A program made the position numbers and the translations under genes. This document shows, piece after piece, positions 54,696 to 64,000 of a stretch of DNA of 64,000 nt (its first letter is position 1; the number at the start of each line of letters is the position of its first letter). Below the pieces are notes generated by a model. The model was not told the DNA's origin. It worked only from the letters and a program-made list of their open reading frames with translations, and did no database searches. This DNA comes from Melitaea cinxia (lineage: Eukaryota; Arthropoda; Insecta; Lepidoptera; Nymphalidae), in NCBI RefSeq assembly GCF_905220565.1, contig NC_059414.1, forward strand, positions 1,176,001 through 1,240,000, read 5' to 3'.

Positions 54696-56657
54696 AACAA
54701 ATATTTATCCCCACAAACGTTCACGTTTATACCTAATATCAAAGTAGGACTGTTAATATTTTTGACTAAAACTCTTACACAATGACTCAGTGTAGTGTCA
54801 AAAAGCTCACATTACAAAGCCAGGTGTTTTATACGCAAAATTCGATGCTGTATATATATTACATATTTAATCTATTGATTTGCAAAGTTATTTTAGCTTT
54901 TAAGCTCTTAAACTATCGAAAAAATTGTCACTTATAATATCTATTATATTAAATATTAAAAGATTTACTTTATATAAGTTTTAAAGCTTTTAACATTTAC
55001 TACTACGGGCATGTAATAGCAATTTACTCATTTCCGATATTTTGACGACTGCAGGACGCCATGATCACGGGTAATATTACCGAGGAGTGTCAAAATGACA
55101 TTCGCTATAAAGTAACGCATAGGTAGAACTACCTTTTATTTAAGATATTACTGAAGTATTTATATGTCTTCAACGATTAACAGTCGGCTTTAATCTTTAA
55201 TTGTTTGCCTTCAATAATGAGAATTGTATCAGAAATCTATCAGTAAAAAAGCAAAATGTGGCAGATAATTGAATTGAACTTTTTATTTTTAAATTTTAAA
55301 TTAAATTACTGTACTTATATTTTAATATCACTATATTATTACAATTAAATTGAAATGTTGTCGTTTTTATTTATTTTCTCAAGTTGTACTAGAATAAAAT
55401 CATATTAATAAAGGAAATAGAATACAGATAATAATTATACTTTTCAGCAGCATGAACTTACAGATACCGGGACTACGTAGTTGTGACGTCATAAACCTAC
55501 AAATATCAAGGCCACATAGGTCTACTGTTAGAATAAACAAACTACATCCTTCTGATACGAAGATGATTTAATAAATTACTACGATATTGTAAAATAAAAT
55601 GCGTGACATTTTTTTTTTCTTTCATTTAATTATTATATATATACGCACATACTTACTTTGCTACTAAGTATGATTACATTCTTTTCATCCTGTTTTACGT
55701 AATTTGTACATTGTCAGTAAAAAAGATAATTGAAAAACATAGACATAGGAGTTCTATGCATTAGAAAAAAGGTTTTTCTAAGCATAAATATTTTTATACA
55801 CATATAAAAGGAGACAATGACCCTTTCTGGATACCATGCGCTTTCTAGACTATGGAGCACTAAATTTATTATAGCTATTACATATTCTAGTATTCGTAAA
55901 AATTGTGAATTCTTAATAGTATATTTCAAGTTACAAGTCTGTAGAACTACAGAAACGTCATTCATCTTATCAATCTATATGTAATAAAAAACATAATTAT
56001 ACTGAGTTAACCTATATTTTATATTATAACCAACTCGTTTAAAAGGTTGGATTGATTTGAAATTGGTCATATAACGTAGAATATCCGATATCTGTCATCC
56101 AGTTTCGTATCCTCCGTTCTAGGTCAGCGTCCATTTATGTATTTAAATACATAATTAGGTATACATATTAATAAGCTGAAGAATTTATATGATTATACTC
56201 TTTAAAACTTCAAATTAGCGGGAAACGTAGCAATAAACCCTAAACTATACAAGAACCATAATTAAATAAATTTATTATTTTTTAATCAATAACAAAAAGT
56301 TTCAAATAAAAAAGTTTTTATGCAAAGTCAGCCAACTTTTTTGATGACTTTGGTGGCCAATAGTCAATAACTCAATACCAATGGAATTCCTCAATGAAAA
56401 AGAACAAAGTGTTACGTTTGGTCAGCGTTTTCTTTTCAACACCGTAGGTTAAAACTTTCTACTTAAATAAACCGACGTATGATATATTGAGTAACTACTT
56501 AACTGATTAAACTCAGCAAGTCATCAATTACTGAACTAATCTCTAGTAAAAGTACATTGCAGGCAATGGAGCATTCGTAATATTCCATTAGGCTTTTGCT
56601 ATTTTTATTCTTTATTTTATACGTTTGCGGTCTCGATTTGGACATTATTGTAAATGT
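54696..56657. other. Intergenic DNA, no gene supported
   Basis: 55030-55120 (TTTCCGATATTTTGACGACT, GACGCCATGATCACGGGTAA) is a degraded member of the same broad MITE group as 43137-43414. The remainder is AT-rich without ORFs over 85 codons. Confidence 0.4.
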
Positions 56658-56667
56658 TACTTAACTA

Positions 56668-56894
56668 CTGTTACTGTACTTTGAAACTTGTTACTGTACT
56701 GTGTTACTGTACTTTGAAATACACAGGCCGAAGACGGGCAGCAGCGTCTTCGGTGCGACAAAGCCAGTTCTGCGGTCACCAACCCGTCTGCCCAGCGTGG
56801 TGACTATGGGCAAAACACATGAGTTCACGTTATTTTTGGCGTAAACTTGTGGAGGCCTATGTCCAGCAGTGGACTGTATAGGATGTAATGATGA
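56668..56894 (+). mobile_element. RTE-delta copy, 5' truncated, 10-bp target duplication
   Basis: Flanked by TACTTAACTA (56658-56667 and 56895-56904). The 5' part shows a local duplication of TTACTGTACTTTGAAA before CACAGGCCGAAGACGGGCAG. The remainder is CAACCCGTCTGCCCAGCGTG and GGAGGCCTATGTCCAGCAGT. Its micro-ORF 56819-56881 is open from ATG across the join to TAG. Confidence 0.88.
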
Positions 56895-56932
56895 TACTTA
56901 ACTAATCAATAATAAGAAAGTGAAGAGACTAA

Positions 56933-57068
56933 CGCCGAGTTGCACGAAACAAAATTAAAATTTAAGTAGAGATTAAACTAATTTAATCACAAGAATTTCA
57001 TACAATTCTTGCGATTAAATTAGTTTAATCACTACTTAAATTTTAATTTCGTTTCGTGCAACTCGGCG
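56933..57068. mobile_element. FB136 foldback MITE, copy 2
   Basis: Also exactly 136 bp, flanked by TAA (56930-56932 and 57069-57071), with arms of nearly 60 bp starting CGCCGAGTTGCACGAAACAA. It differs from copy 1 at only a few positions, so both are young. It sits 28 bp from the preceding RTE-delta duplication. Confidence 0.92.
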
Positions 57069-57071
57069 TAA

Positions 57072-59234
57072 GAAAGTCAATGCAAAATGCCACAACAAAT
57101 ACCTGACCTGTTGGCGCAGTACACAGTGACACAATGCTTCCGCACCAGCTCTCACTTTGGTTCCTGTACTGATTCTTGTTGTGATATATTTTGTGTATTT
57201 ATAAATATGTATATCAGTCGACTGCTGCTAAAACACAGGGTTTGAATTATCGGTTCGGAATTTGTAGGGCGAGTTGTTTACCGTAGAACTCAACGACTGC
57301 GTGTGTGCGTTAAAGATATTTATTTTTGACAAAGTAGCCCGATGAATTTTGTACAGCGATATTTATTTCGTGAATACATATATAGATTTTTTTTTTTAAT
57401 TTTCTACACTACTTAGAAGGCTTATACCTACACCTTACACCTTTCAAAAAAAAACAATTTGCTGCAGCCGTTCAGAAGTTTTGCTCGTACATACATTGCG
57501 GTGATTAAATTTTATTTATATAGATTTGCGAGTAATAAATTCAACGGAAAAGCTGCTTAAGATTTTAGGATTAAGATTCCTCATGGAAATGATCTTATTT
57601 GACAATTTACCCCTTTTCGCACAACGCACATTGTAACCTTGTAAGTTGTAACACAAATAATAAATCAAGATAAAGTTGGTATTGTTAATAATAAATAAAT
57701 AATATAACTATAAACACGTAAATAATATATAACAACGTTATATAACGATATTAGGCTGTTATAATTATATTATTTTTTGCCTACCCACTTTTTGTGTATT
57801 AACCACTTTCTTTGGTGGTGACACAGAAAAAAAAAACCGAAACTATCTATTGGATACCGTTATAAACTGAATAGTTATCTGTAACTTCATCAGTAACTAG
57901 TGAAACAGGTCTCGTTTTTGTTATTTATCAGTAAATACTAAGTAATAGTAGATACAAATCTCAAAGTTTACAAGTTTAGGAAGCAATAAAATATATTTTT
58001 TAGGTAAAAACAGATCAAGGTGAGCAAGTGAGAGAAACATATGACATAATCTCAATAACTATTTTTAGTTATTAATAAAATAAACTGGTTTACCTGATGA
58101 TACTTGATGTCTTAAATAAGTGAACTCTTCACACTCATCGACCTAAATATATTGTGGCGGGTATCCGAAAACAGAAGATAAACGCCCGAACTACGACTAA
58201 CTTATGTATGGGCTATACAAATACCTGTATGGAATATACAAATATCTCTATGACATACAAATACTTGTCATTAGACTGCTGCTGCTGCACCAGACAGTTC
58301 TGTGATTACTGCAGAAAAATAAAATCTATAGAGATAAGACAAGATATTTAGAAAAATCACAGACAGACTAGGGATACCATTTACATTATTCAACTTTGTC
58401 GAATTGTTCTCTTTGTCAGATAATTTAGCTTTTAACGTCAAACAAGACATGACTAAAATTATAAGAACTGTATCTTTTTTAAGGGACCTGCGTAGTGTTT
58501 TATTTGCAAAATCTATGTTTCGATTCGGTGGTACCCTTACTTTAAAATAATAATTTTTTTTAAAAACAATAATTTAATTATTATTGTAAAGTAAAGATTC
58601 GAGTGGTTTTAAAGCCTAGTTGAATTAGATGATTTTTTGATTACGATTTATATTTGTTTAGTTGTTAATTTAAGATAATTCATAATATTAACTTCTGTTG
58701 TTACCACCCGATACTGCCAAGAATGGTAAATAAATGACAAAAAAAAACACAACCACAAACCAAAACAAAAGTTGCTTCAATTTTAATTCATACATATTTC
58801 TAGTCTAGTAAAGAGTCCATATAGATTAAATGACAAATCGCCCAGACCTCTACACAACGGCATCATTTTTTTTCTAAGTCTCTTACCGCCCTTTAGTACT
58901 GCAGTGCCCACAAGGGGGCGTTATCGCCCACTTTGGGAAACACTGGTCTAGTCAAACAACGATTCCATTTTGTGGCCGGTGTTGTGCATTAGCAAAATGG
59001 CAGATAATAAAAACTTTCGTACATTCAAAAAAGTCAATGTTTTTTCATCATAATTTCTAAGATTGTATTCAGAAGATGGGTTTAATTTTCCCAAAAGCCC
59101 AGCAACGCACCTCCAATATTATAACATCAGATGATACTGTCCTTCCTTGCTATAACAATACGTGTTGTGTTTGTCTGCCGAAGCATTTTTAAACAATACT
59201 TTTTTTTATGTAATACTACTAAATATTTTCTTGA
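57072..59234. other. Intergenic DNA with one possible hAT terminus
   Basis: At 58903-58945, CAGTGCCCACAAGGGGGCG and ACTTTGGGAAACACTG form a compact foldback whose outer ends look like hAT termini (CAGTGTTTCCC in reverse). No gene is supported; ORFs are all under 70 codons. Confidence 0.4.
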
Positions 59235-59420
59235 ATAATACTGCTTTCAAGCAGTGTTGTATTATTTTTGTGAGTAGGGTGATCAGAGCTCCTGACAGGG
59301 AGTAGAGTCGGCATTGCGTTTGCGTTATTGTGTTGCAGGTGTCTATAATCTACGGTAATCTGTTACCTTCGGGTGAGCCGTACGCTGGTTTGCCGACCTA
59401 GTTGTAAGTATATAAAAAAA
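59235..59420 (+). repeat. hpSINE, 5' truncated
   Basis: Begins at the second hairpin (AATACTGCTTTCAAGCAGTG), continues GGTGATCAGAGCTCCTG, GGAGTAGAGTCGGCATTGCG and GAGCCGTACGCTGGTTTGCC, ending in A-rich DNA. Confidence 0.78.
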
Positions 59421-59756
59421 TTTAGTAGTTTTAGTCTTGACCAATGTTATCGTCATTACCGTCAAAATAAATTGCCCTCAGGTTCATTGCTATCTGTAGT
59501 CCACCCGCCAATTTAGAAGCAAAGTAGATAAAGTTTTAATCCATTCTTTATTGTAAAAGGTTATGCCCGACAGCGGAATATATACAGCGTGTCACAATAC
59601 CTATTTGTTACAAAGTTTTTTTAGTCCCGATATAGCTTCTGTTAAGATATTTTTTGATAAGCTGTTAGTGCTAGTAAAATTAATAATGCAACGCTTACGA
59701 ACGCTGGATATAAGTCGAACAGAATTTCCAATTCTGTACACATCGATTCAAGATTT

Positions 59757-60345
59757 TTAACCGACTTCCAAAAAAGGAGGAGGTTCTCAATTCGCCTCTA
59801 TTTTTTTTTTTTTATGTATGTTACATCAGAACTTTTGACCGGGTGGACCGATTTCGACAAATTATGTTTTAATCGAAAGGTGGTGTGTGCCAATTGGTCC
59901 CATTTAAATTTATTTGAGATCTAACAACTACTTTTCGAGTTATATCTAATAATGCGTTTTTACTTGACGCTTTTTTCGTCGACCTACGTTGTATTATATC
60001 GCATAACTTTCTACTAGATGTACCGATTTTGATAATTCTTTTTTTGTTGGAAAAAGGATATCCCTAGTTTAGTACCATGATAAGGAAACCAGGATCTGAT
60101 GATGGGATCCCAGAGATATCGAGGGAAACTCTCGAAAATCCGCAATAACTTTTTGCTGGGTATACCGATTTTGATAATTTTTGATTTAATCGAAAGCTGA
60201 TGTTTATCATGTGGTCACATATAAATTTTATCGAGATCTGATAACTACTTTTTGAGTAATCGTTGATAACGCGTAGTTACTTGACTATTTTTTCGTCGAT
60301 CTACGTTGTATTACTCGTCGATGTAATTGAAGTCGGTTTTTTTTT
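59757..60345 (+). repeat. AAGTCGG repeat, longest copy
   Basis: Starts CCGACTTCCAAAAAAGGAGG and ends GAAGTCGGTTTTTTTTTCG. It includes two rounds of the CCGATTTTGATAATT and TTTAATCGAAAG blocks and the ACCAGGATCTGATGATGGGA middle section. It defines the family order used for the fragments elsewhere. The ends GACTTCCAAAAAA and, in reverse, AAAAAAACCGACTTC form a short inverted repeat. Confidence 0.78.
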
Positions 60346-60839
60346 CGTTTGCGAGCAAACACAATTATTTTATCTTACCTCCTTTCCTATTGTATTTTTT
60401 TTTTTTGTCTGCGAATTTTACAATCACAATAAATCAAATTGTTTAGTAGAACTATTAAATGCTAAATTCTTTAATTTGTATACTCAAATATATGTACATA
60501 TATTAATTATTTTTTTATTTTTCTTTTCTACAAAACTTTTGATTACAGTAAAAACAAATACCTATGGTGCAATTTTTAGAAAGTTAGGTGTTTTATTATC
60601 TACACACATTTCAGCGATTTATTTTATTTATATAGATAAGATATGTTTTATTCAATCTGATAATTAGTAACTAAATAATATATTGTAAGCAAGTTGTATT
60701 GATTAATTACTTTAAATAGTTGATTAAAGATTTTAATATTATTATTGGTTAGTCAGTTTTTAATTTTTTTTTTATTTTTTATTATTATATAAGTATTGAT
60801 ATAGAATGAGTTGTATTTGAATATTTTTGCGATCCTCCT
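60346..60839. other. T-rich intergenic DNA
   Basis: Contains a 134-codon ORF (60263-60667) that begins inside the preceding repeat and reads through poly-T/poly-Y sequence. I consider it a composition artefact. Confidence 0.5.
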
Positions 60840-61005
60840 CAGGTTGGCACGGCTGCAAAAACTATCAGTATTTCTCTACTATATTATACATGTATTAATA
60901 CATATCAAACTTCCTCTGGAATCACTCTTTTACAAAGAAACCCGCATCAAAATCCATTGCGTAGTTTTAAAGGTCTAAACATACAGACAGACATAGTATT
61001 ATACA
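60840..61005 (+). repeat. Hel-like short element
   Basis: GGCTGCAAAAACTATCAGTA, TCTCTACTATATTATACATG, CATCAAAATCCATTGCGTAG and GGTCTAAACATACAGACAG, as at 16940-17150. Confidence 0.6.
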
Positions 61006-61021
61006 TATTTATATTGTAAAC

Positions 61022-61166
61022 AGGCCAAAGACGTGCAGCAACGTTTTCGGTGCGACAAAGGCAGCCCTGCGGTTACCAACTCGCCTGACCAGCGTGGTGA
61101 CTATGGAGAACTTAGGGAGGCCTATGTCCAGCAGACTTGGATAGGCTGAAGTGATGTGATATTTAC
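61022..61166 (+). mobile_element. RTE-delta copy, 5' truncated, 9-bp target duplication
   Basis: Flanked by ATTGTAAAC (61013-61021 and 61167-61175). AGGCCAAAGACGTGCAGCAA, GGTTACCAACTCGCCTGACC and GGAGGCCTATGTCCAGCAGA, with the segment containing the micro-ORF start deleted. Confidence 0.85.
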
Positions 61167-61438
61167 ATTGTAAACAATGGTTTATATGCAGACATTTCAG
61201 GAGATAATTTTCATAACGTCATAGTCAAACCCATTTTTCCACAAGTTACAACTTTTGAAAGAATATAGGTGGGTAGATAATCAATTTTTTTTTGGGTATT
61301 CACATTTTGTTAGATTTAGTTTTGAAAGGAATTAAACTAGTTTTAATCCTCCTCTTTTAAATAAAAATCACTCTGGACCACTTTTGAAAATTATCTCCTG
61401 GGTGTAAGTAATACGAAAAAGAGTTACCAAAATGAAGA

Positions 61439-61563
61439 GCCCGGTTGCTTAATTCATAAAACGATGCGTTTTGTTTACGAGCTTTCAAATGCTGAACAAA
61501 ACGTGTTCTACACTTAACGGTTCGTAACCAAAACGACCCGTTTTATGAACATAGCAATCAGGC
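61439..61563. mobile_element. 125-bp MITE with GCCCGGTTGC ends
   Basis: The left end GCCCGGTTGCTTAATTCATA and right end ATGAACATAGCAATCAGGC form a 25-bp inverted repeat with about five mismatches, continuing into AAAACG. No ORF; target duplication unclear. Confidence 0.7.
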
Positions 61564-62990
61564 ATTGATGACAGATTTCGGAGATTAGACTAATACTATA
61601 TAATTATAAATATGCAGTGAATAAGTCCTACGTTTTAAAGAAGACTATACATTTCCAAAAACTTATAGCTATTATTAATAAATTTTTATTAATGATTTAT
61701 TGTAATTAATAGCTTTTTATTGTACCAGTATAATATAGGCATCTAGTTCGCCAATGAAAACTATTCGTAATGGAGAAGACACGAAGAGATTGATCATTAT
61801 TGAAACATTTTTAAGGATAGGCGATTTTACTATATACAGCTTACAGCGTACCCTCGATTACGTTCGCAATTTTTTATTTTTCATACCCTCATTCAAGGGT
61901 AAAGGAACAAATAGTATAAAATTTCGGGTTATAAAGTAAAAACATAATAAAACGGAAATAATGCTATTTCATTAAAATCTAGTAGTTTTGGCGTGATTTC
62001 TAGCAACTATACGAGCAGACTAAAAATGAAATAAAAATTGTCGATCACAATGAAACCTTCAAATCTTTTTCAAAATACTCGCAATATACAGAATTGGATC
62101 TGTTACAGTTATATTTGAGATAAATCTTACCCTTCTGTATTATATACCATAGCTTTATTTAACAATAGGACCGTAAAACTTTTAACATAGTCGTTTTCAA
62201 AAAAATCACAAAAAAGAAAAAAATATATTAAAAAAAAAGTGTTTTTTTAAACTCAATCTGCATTTATTCATTTATAACATTTACGATTATACCCTTTGTA
62301 AGAAAATTTGTTTGTAATTGTCTATTTTTATAAATAACAAGAAACTTACAATTTAGTTTAAGGTATTTACATTATATTATACTTTGTTTGTAAGGAATTT
62401 AAAATATTACCTGCAGAATTTAGCTAAGTATTAAAAAACAGAAAAAAAGTTATGAATAATAATTAAAATAACCGTATTATATCACGTGTCAAAATAAATA
62501 TTTAAGACCATCATTTTTTTTTTTTGTTTTAAAGCTGCCCTCATAAAAGATCGTCAATAAACATCAATACGATCATTAAAAAAAACTTGATAATATTTAT
62601 TATTGTACCTACGTTTTATATTTAAAATTATTTTTATTCCTTGACTTTTAAACCCATATTATTGTAATCTGTGATTATCTATGTCAGTGGACAGTTGTTC
62701 GCCTTTACAGATTATCATAGATCAACAAAGGATAACGATAGGCCGAGTCTTCTATTTATTTTGTTACAAACGCCTTGAAAAAGAGAAATATTAACGTTCT
62801 TTCAACGCCATTGTATTTTAATAGCTAATATTTTATTACCACATGGCAATCGTAACGAGCAACTTTCTTTATACTTAGTTTTAACTCAAAACGAGGTTAA
62901 CAAAATAAATGAAAAATATCGACGCTTTGACTGCCTCAAGCATCGGTGTAAAATATTAACAATTACACGCGTCGCATTAAAGAACACACA
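61564..62990. other. AT-rich intergenic DNA
   Basis: A/T tracts only. No repeat family member, inverted repeat or credible ORF. Confidence 0.5.
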
Positions 62991-64000
62991 AATAACAAGT
63001 TTATTTTACCGTTTTGGCGCCATACACGATCACTCGGATAAGTTAGGTATGTAGGTACCGCAATTCGTGAATGCCCATGACAGCTGTTGTAATTTAAATC
63101 ATAACGGTTGTACACTTCTTAAGTTGCCCGGTGAATCATCTTTCCGCTTGATTCACGACGCTCTTTGTACTACGGTAACCATGTAGCGAACTGTTCCGTC
63201 GAGGAATGGAGTTGTAAAGATTTGTTATTCAGTATACATCGAGAACAATGCGAGGTCCGTGCGTGAGTTAATTGTATGAACATCGTATCGACCGCTCGGA
63301 CTGAACGATTCGTCCATAAAAAACTAACACAAAGAAATCAGCTGTTCTCGACGCGATTGAAATATGCAAATTATTTGTTTAATGTCAGCAAGCTTCGCGA
63401 GCACTTACCGAAAATGTCCTTCGTTTTGGCGGTCTGTTACGAATGGCGTATACTTGACTGGAGCGTAGCTGTGTGATACAATTTACGAAGAAAACCGGTC
63501 TGCCTGCACGGTGTGCGGTGTCTACATCGATTCAGTCACCCCGAACCAAATGTTTCACAAAATGAATCACGATAAACTTGCGAGACAAACTTTCTAATAA
63601 CTATACTGTAAGATTACGATCTACCCTATTTATTAAATTGATATCCGTTTTCTTCAACTTTCCTATGTAACGTTACCTGTGTTTCGCGATATGCCACGTG
63701 CACTGAGCTGGCTGCCTGCAGCCACCACAACAACACACCAGCTATGACCGCGTGGAGGCCGGGATAGGTGCAATTTGATTCATAAACACAAATATTGCAC
63801 CTAATCACGTCCTATGCGTGGCCACCGCTGTGAACGACCGGCCGGGTAACGGGACCGCGCGCCGCGGATGCTGAGCGTAGCGGTCTTCGAAGGCCAGGCC
63901 CGTTTGGATAGGCCGGGACTGGTGCAATATCACACTAGAATATAGCCCCAATCACAACCCAGCCACCCGGGCCTCTCGAACAAAGGCGGCCGCTCCTGCG
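62991..64000. other. Less AT-rich right edge, possible start of another locus
   Basis: From about 63000 base composition rises and by 63830 it is GC-rich with many CpGs (CGGCCGGGTAACGGGACCGC). On the - strand a segment near 63740-63680 could encode a hydrophobic stretch (HAVIAGVLLWWLQAASSVHV) ending at a donor-like CAG|GTAACG at about 63678, but no in-frame ATG precedes it. On the + strand TTCAGTATAC (63229) followed by ATGCGAGGTCCGTGC|GTGAGT resembles an initiator plus a very short first exon. Neither can be confirmed. Two related segments, ATTGCACCTATCCCGGCCTC-like on the - strand, occur about 150 bp apart. Confidence 0.35.

Noticed and set aside
60263..60667. 134-codon + strand ORF as a gene
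   Set aside because: It starts inside an AAGTCGG repeat and is made of poly-Phe/Leu/Ile from T-rich DNA; no splice or domain support.
63276..63476. 66-codon + strand ORF near the right edge
   Set aside because: No homology, no good splice or initiation context, and length expected by chance at this composition.

Overview
The window looks like nuclear DNA of a moth or butterfly (Lepidoptera). It is AT-rich, its genes are split by many short introns, and it is packed with repeat types typical of lepidopteran genomes: tRNA-headed SINEs resembling the Metulj type, RTE and CR1/L2-type LINEs, MITEs and Helitron-like sequences. I cannot name the species. There are no bacterial genes, rRNA genes, CRISPR arrays or clearly functional tRNA genes.

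Two host genes can be assembled exon by exon, both on the + strand and in tandem. The first (18293-25742, 7 exons, 346 codons) is BBS5, a subunit of the BBSome that moves cargo in cilia. A near-perfect RFX X-box lies 80 bp upstream of its ATG, as expected for a ciliary gene. The second (31993-40635, 10 exons, 641 codons) is microcephalin (MCPH1), a chromosome-condensation and DNA-damage protein. It has an N-terminal BRCT domain and a C-terminal BRCT pair; the first BRCT of that pair is split by an 88-residue Asn/Thr-rich insert. Every intron phase agrees with the next exon in both genes.

The rest is mostly mobile DNA. 1-18000: repeats around a full-length RTE retrotransposon (5113-8352, - strand) with an exact 12-bp target duplication; its single reading frame is broken by one stop codon. 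Seven shorter elements (RTE-delta below) join the 5' UTR of this RTE directly to its 3' end. All have short target duplications, and several keep a start-to-stop micro-ORF across the join. 26085-29510: a CR1/L2-like LINE on the - strand (one frameshift, one stop), followed upstream by a very AT-rich array of 135-bp units (29640-30660) that stays open over 414 codons on the - strand. MCPH1 introns hold SINEs, MITEs, an antisense RT fragment and Helitron-like DNA. 40700-64000: no recognisable host gene, many MITEs, and a GC-rich right edge that may be the start of another locus.

Repeat family names used here: RTE-delta (internally deleted RTE derivative); tSINE-a, -b, -c (tRNA-headed SINEs); hpSINE (SINE-like family with two conserved hairpins); MITE-K (ends TGAAGTAAAACTTCTT); MITE-T (ends GAAGTTATACTTC); FB136 (136-bp foldback MITE); tL-TIR (inverted-repeat element with a tRNA-like cloverleaf); AAGTCGG repeat (common lepidopteran repeat ending GAAGTCGGTTTTTTT); Hel-like (elements whose ends resemble Helitron CTAG termini).
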